Shown: piece after piece, positions 11,211 to 14,175 of the stretch
How positions within the stretch are numbered: the stretch's first letter is position 1
Layout of the letters: each line of letters opens with the position of its first letter
From: Methanosphaera sp.
GTDB lineage: Archaea; Methanobacteriota; Methanobacteria; Methanobacteriales; Methanobacteriaceae
Assembly (NCBI GenBank): GCA_017430835.1
Contig: JAFRMD010000142.1
Span: 1-14,175 of the forward strand
DNA: 14,175 nt
Direction of reading: 5' to 3'
Notes under the pieces: model-generated
Database searches by the model: none
Seen by the model: the letters and a program-made list of their open reading frames with translations, nothing else
What the model was told of the DNA's origin: nothing
Program-made: the position numbers and the translations under genes

Positions 11211-14175
11211 ATGAAAGGAAAATCAATAATCCTGCTACTGGTAACATTATTAATACTGGTGGTAGGAGCAGTAAATGCAGCAGACATAAATAATGATGGC
11301 ATCAACGCTGATATACCTGACAGTATAAGCACAGATGCACCAATAGTTAATGAAGTAGCAGTACAAGAAAAACAAAGTGTATCCATAGAAGATACAAATA
11401 CAGTAGAAAAAATAAATAAAAAACAAGAATCGGATACCAATCTGATAAAAAATATGAATAACCTAAAAAAAGATACAACAGTAAGCTCATGGGAGGATCT
11501 TGAAAGTGAAATAAATTCTGCAACACAAGATACAAACATAACATTAGATGAAGGAACATATACCGTAACAGGTAGAATTGACTTTAATAAACCAATTACA
11601 ATTACAATTGACGGTAACGGACAAAGCATAGACGGAAACCAAACACAAGTATTTTATATTAATAGTGGCTCTTCAGTAATTCTTAAAAACATCACAATAA
11701 AAAATGCCGAAAACACAGGTGGAAATGGTGGTGCAATATACAACAGTGGAAACTTAACCATAATAAACAGCACACTCAAAAACAACACAGCAACAGGACA
11801 AAATGGAAATGGATATGGAGGTGCAATATACAACGGTGGTACTCTTACCATAACACAATCCAACCTCACACAAAACACCGCAACAGGACAACAATATGAT
11901 GGATATGGAGGTGCAATATACAACACACGTAGTGGTAATCTTAACATAACACAATCCAACCTCACACAAAACAAAGCAACAGGACAAGGACAAGATGGAT
12001 TTGGAGGTGCAATATACAACGGTGGTACTCTTACCATAACACAATCCAACATCACACACAACAACGCAACAGGACAAAATGGAAATGGACTTGGAGGTGC
12101 AATATACAACAATGGTAATATTAACATAACACAATCCAACCTCACACACAACACAGCAACAGGACAAGAGAATGGAGTTGGAGGTGCAATATACAACACT
12201 GGTACTCTTAACATAACACAATCCAACCTCACACAAAACAAGGCAACAGGACAAGGACAAGGTGGATATGGAGGTGCAATACACAACAACTATGGTAATT
12301 TAAGTATTAACAATTCAATACTTGAATACAACAACGCAACACATGGAGGTGCAATATACAACAATGCCGGGGATGTGGTTATAGAATTCAATTACTTCAT
12401 AGCTAATCCTTCACAAATGTCTGGAAATGCTATAATAAATGATGGAACAGCATTAATAGATGACAATGAAGGAGATACAACTACCCTGTATCATGGAACA
12501 ATATACACAAACTCAACTAAAACAGTTACAATAAAACATAACAAGTTCTATGACAAAATCAATACAACAATCACAATAACTATAAATAACACTAAACCTG
12601 TTGTAAATGATAAGATCAATATAAACTTCATATTAAAAGATCAATACGGACTCAGATTATCCAATCAACCATTAAACATAACCATTGATGAGAATAAACA
12701 AAATATGATGACAAACGAAGATGGAGAGTTAAGCATTGAATACATAGCAAATCATGGAGGAATACATACTGTTACAGTTACATATGATGGAAATGAAACA
12801 TACAATAACTGCAGCACATCAACAGATATCAACGTTGAATATATTAATGCAAAAATAAATTTAACAGTAACAAATACAACACCATTAAACAATACAATGG
12901 TACTAATAAACCTACAACTGACCGATGACAATGACAATAAACTTAACAATCAGAATTTAACCCTAAACATCAATGGAATACTCGAAAACCTACGCACAGA
13001 CAATGAAGGTAGAATAATTAAAGACTACACACCTAGATGGACAGGAACACATACAATCACAGCCACATACGATGGAAACAGCCAATACAATCAAAGTACA
13101 AACTCAACCACCATAAACGTCAAAACACTTAATACCAAACTCAACTTAACACTAAATGATACAACACCAAAAATAAACACACCAATAACCATAAATACGG
13201 TATTAACCGATGAAAACGAAAATAAACTATCAAATAGGGATGTGACAGTAAACATTAATGGAAACACAGAAACTCTGCGAACAGACAATAACGGATTAAT
13301 AACAACAGAATACACACCAAACAGGATGGGAACACATACAATAACAGTAACATATGAAGGAAACAGCCAATACAATCAAAGTACAAACTCAACCACCATT
13401 GTCATCTCTAAACAAGACACCACCATTACAATCAAAAATACTCCAAATGCAATAGTAAACAAAACAGTCACAATATACGGACAACTACTTGATAAAACAG
13501 GCAAACTCCTGGCAAACCAGGAAATCATAATAGATACAGGAGAAGAAAGTATCACAACGACAACAGATGAATACGGAAACTATCAAGTAAACATAACCCC
13601 GAAAAACAACAACACAATACAAGTCACCGCAACATACAATGACAACGAAAACTACACTGGAAACACAGCTTCAAAATCAATAACAGTAAACAAGAAGGAT
13701 ACAAAAATAACCTACAACATCATAAACAACACACAAACAAACACACAATTAAACATAACCGTAACCAACACAATTGACAACACCCCAATAACAGATGCCA
13801 ATATAATCATAACCGGCGACATAACAAAAACCACAACAAGCGGAATAATCACTGAAACCACACTAACACCTGGAGATTACACTATCCAAGTAGAATTTGC
13901 AGAAACAGACGAGTACAAATCATCCACCACGACAATAGACTTCAAAGTAGAAATAGACAAGGACGCCAAAATAAGAGAACTAGAAGAGAACATAACACAA
14001 CTCAACAATACTGTAAACGAACAAAACAACACCATAAATCAACAAAACAACACCATACAAACATTAACAACAGAAAACCAAAACTTAAACAACCAAAACA
14101 CACAACTACAAGCAAACATCACACAACTAAACAACACAATAAAAACACTAAACGATACCATAAAACAACAAAACA
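11211..14175 (+). CDS. Secreted adhesin-like protein with GGAIYN repeats, Ig-like domains and coiled coil (3' end missing)
   Basis: Reads open for 988 codons to the window edge without a stop. Residues 1-24 are a signal peptide: MKGK, a hydrophobic core SIILLLVTLLILVVGAV, and an NA-A cleavage-like site. Residues 88-170 lead into a right-handed beta-helix-type region. GGAIYN-type units start at residues 173, 203, 233, 265, 295, 324, 354 and 379, spaced about 30, with intervening LTITQSNLTQNTATGQ. This matches the Pmp-like GGA(I/L) repeat of methanogen adhesin-like proteins. Residues about 445-915 are five Ig-like (Big-type) domains with ITVTYDGN...YN endings. From about 915 comes an Asn-rich coiled coil (ELEENITQLNNTVNEQNNTI) full of N-x-T sequons. 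It is an extracellular surface protein, probably for attachment to host, mucus or other microbes. The anchor is not visible. The minus-strand ORFs here are shadows. Confidence 0.9.
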   Translation, partial: MKGKSIILLLVTLLILVVGAVNAADINNDGINADIPDSISTDAPIVNEVAVQEKQSVSIEDTNTVEKINKKQESDTNLIKNMNNLKKDTTVSSWEDLESEINSATQDTNITLDEGTYTVTGRIDFNKPITITIDGNGQSIDGNQTQVFYINSGSSVILKNITIKNAENTGGNGGAIYNSGNLTIINSTLKNNTATGQNGNGYGGAIYNGGTLTITQSNLTQNTATGQQYDGYGGAIYNTRSGNLNITQSNLTQNKATGQGQDGFGGAIYNGGTLTITQSNITHNNATGQNGNGLGGAIYNNGNINITQSNLTHNTATGQENGVGGAIYNTGTLNITQSNLTQNKATGQGQGGYGGAIHNNYGNLSINNSILEYNNATHGGAIYNNAGDVVIEFNYFIANPSQMSGNAIINDGTALIDDNEGDTTTLYHGTIYTNSTKTVTIKHNKFYDKINTTITITINNTKPVVNDKININFILKDQYGLRLSNQPLNITIDENKQNMMTNEDGELSIEYIANHGGIHTVTVTYDGNETYNNCSTSTDINVEYINAKINLTVTNTTPLNNTMVLINLQLTDDNDNKLNNQNLTLNINGILENLRTDNEGRIIKDYTPRWTGTHTITATYDGNSQYNQSTNSTTINVKTLNTKLNLTLNDTTPKINTPITINTVLTDENENKLSNRDVTVNINGNTETLRTDNNGLITTEYTPNRMGTHTITVTYEGNSQYNQSTNSTTIVISKQDTTITIKNTPNAIVNKTVTIYGQLLDKTGKLLANQEIIIDTGEESITTTTDEYGNYQVNITPKNNNTIQVTATYNDNENYTGNTASKSITVNKKDTKITYNIINNTQTNTQLNITVTNTIDNTPITDANIIITGDITKTTTSGIITETTLTPGDYTIQVEFAETDEYKSSTTTIDFKVEIDKDAKIRELEENITQLNNTVNEQNNTINQQNNTIQTLTTENQNLNNQNTQLQANITQLNNTIKTLNDTIKQQN
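11727..12360 (+). repeat. Eight tandem ~90-bp GGAIYN-encoding repeats
   Basis: GGA/GGT-GCA-ATA-TAC-AAC units start at 11727, 11817, 11907, 12003, 12093, 12180, 12270 and 12345. Similarity holds at DNA level (for example ATAACACAATCCAAC recurs), so the repeats are young or homogenised and prone to copy-number change. Confidence 0.85.
13074..13399 (+). repeat. Perfect 41-bp direct repeat within Ig-like domains
   Basis: The same 41 bases occur at 13074-13114 and 13359-13399, encoding GNSQYNQSTNSTT at the ends of two consecutive Ig-like domains. Identity to the base suggests recent duplication or gene conversion between domains. Confidence 0.8.

Noticed and set aside
11183..13375. Long minus-strand ORFs opposite the adhesin-like gene, including a 211-residue Cys-rich one
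   Set aside because: Antisense shadows of the 90-bp repeats and Thr/Asn-rich codons; the plus frame has signal peptide, repeats and domains.

Overview
The window looks like chromosomal DNA from a very AT-rich methanogenic archaeon, most probably Methanosphaera or a close relative in the Methanobacteriaceae. The evidence is a 66-residue archaeal histone, TATA-box promoters close to their genes, ribosome binding sites of the GGTGAT/GGAG type, and a large Asn/Thr-rich secreted adhesin-like protein with GGAIYN repeats. The genus is inferred from these traits, not from a search.

Layout. At 1-79 is the start of a minus-strand gene that runs off the left edge. Bases 461-2070 hold three plus-strand genes: a ribbon-helix-helix (RHH)-like protein, an RHH plus coiled-coil protein preceded by five AGTAGCAT iterons, and an overlapping small AbrB-like protein. 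At 2521-3912 (minus) lies a protein with an RHH-like N-terminus and a coiled coil of nearly 400 residues. Bases 3928-9885 are almost gene-free: the only intact gene is an RHH-like/coiled-coil protein at 7176-7772, plus a frameshifted relic of a paralogue at 8933-9162. At 9886-10086 (minus) is the histone, at 10178-10504 (minus) an unrecognised protein, and from 11211 to the right edge (plus) the adhesin-like protein, which continues beyond the window.

The striking content is the non-coding DNA. It is made of successive arrays of short, near-palindromic sites, each with its own motif: AATATT in a GTGGAATATTNCCAC context (3967-4920), TGTAAATACA (4990-6640 and 7892-7997), TGTACATACA (8274-8833) and TGTTCCCACA/TGTACCCACA (9177-9480). 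The spacing is regular. The TGTAAATACA sites alternate 16 and 39 bp apart (a 55-bp period) for about 700 bp while the DNA between them is not conserved. Four pairs of TGTACATACA-type sites are each exactly 38 bp apart. The last three motifs share a TGT-N4-ACA frame and differ only in the centre.

Working model (inference): each RHH-like/coiled-coil protein binds the array beside it and also represses its own promoter, and the coiled coils bridge or cluster the sites. That would be a centromere-like, partition-like or chromosome-architecture locus. The paralogue relic beside two arrays that keep the TGT-N4-ACA frame suggests duplication with change of DNA specificity. No ATPase, GTPase, toxin, nuclease, integrase, tRNA, rRNA or CRISPR array was seen.
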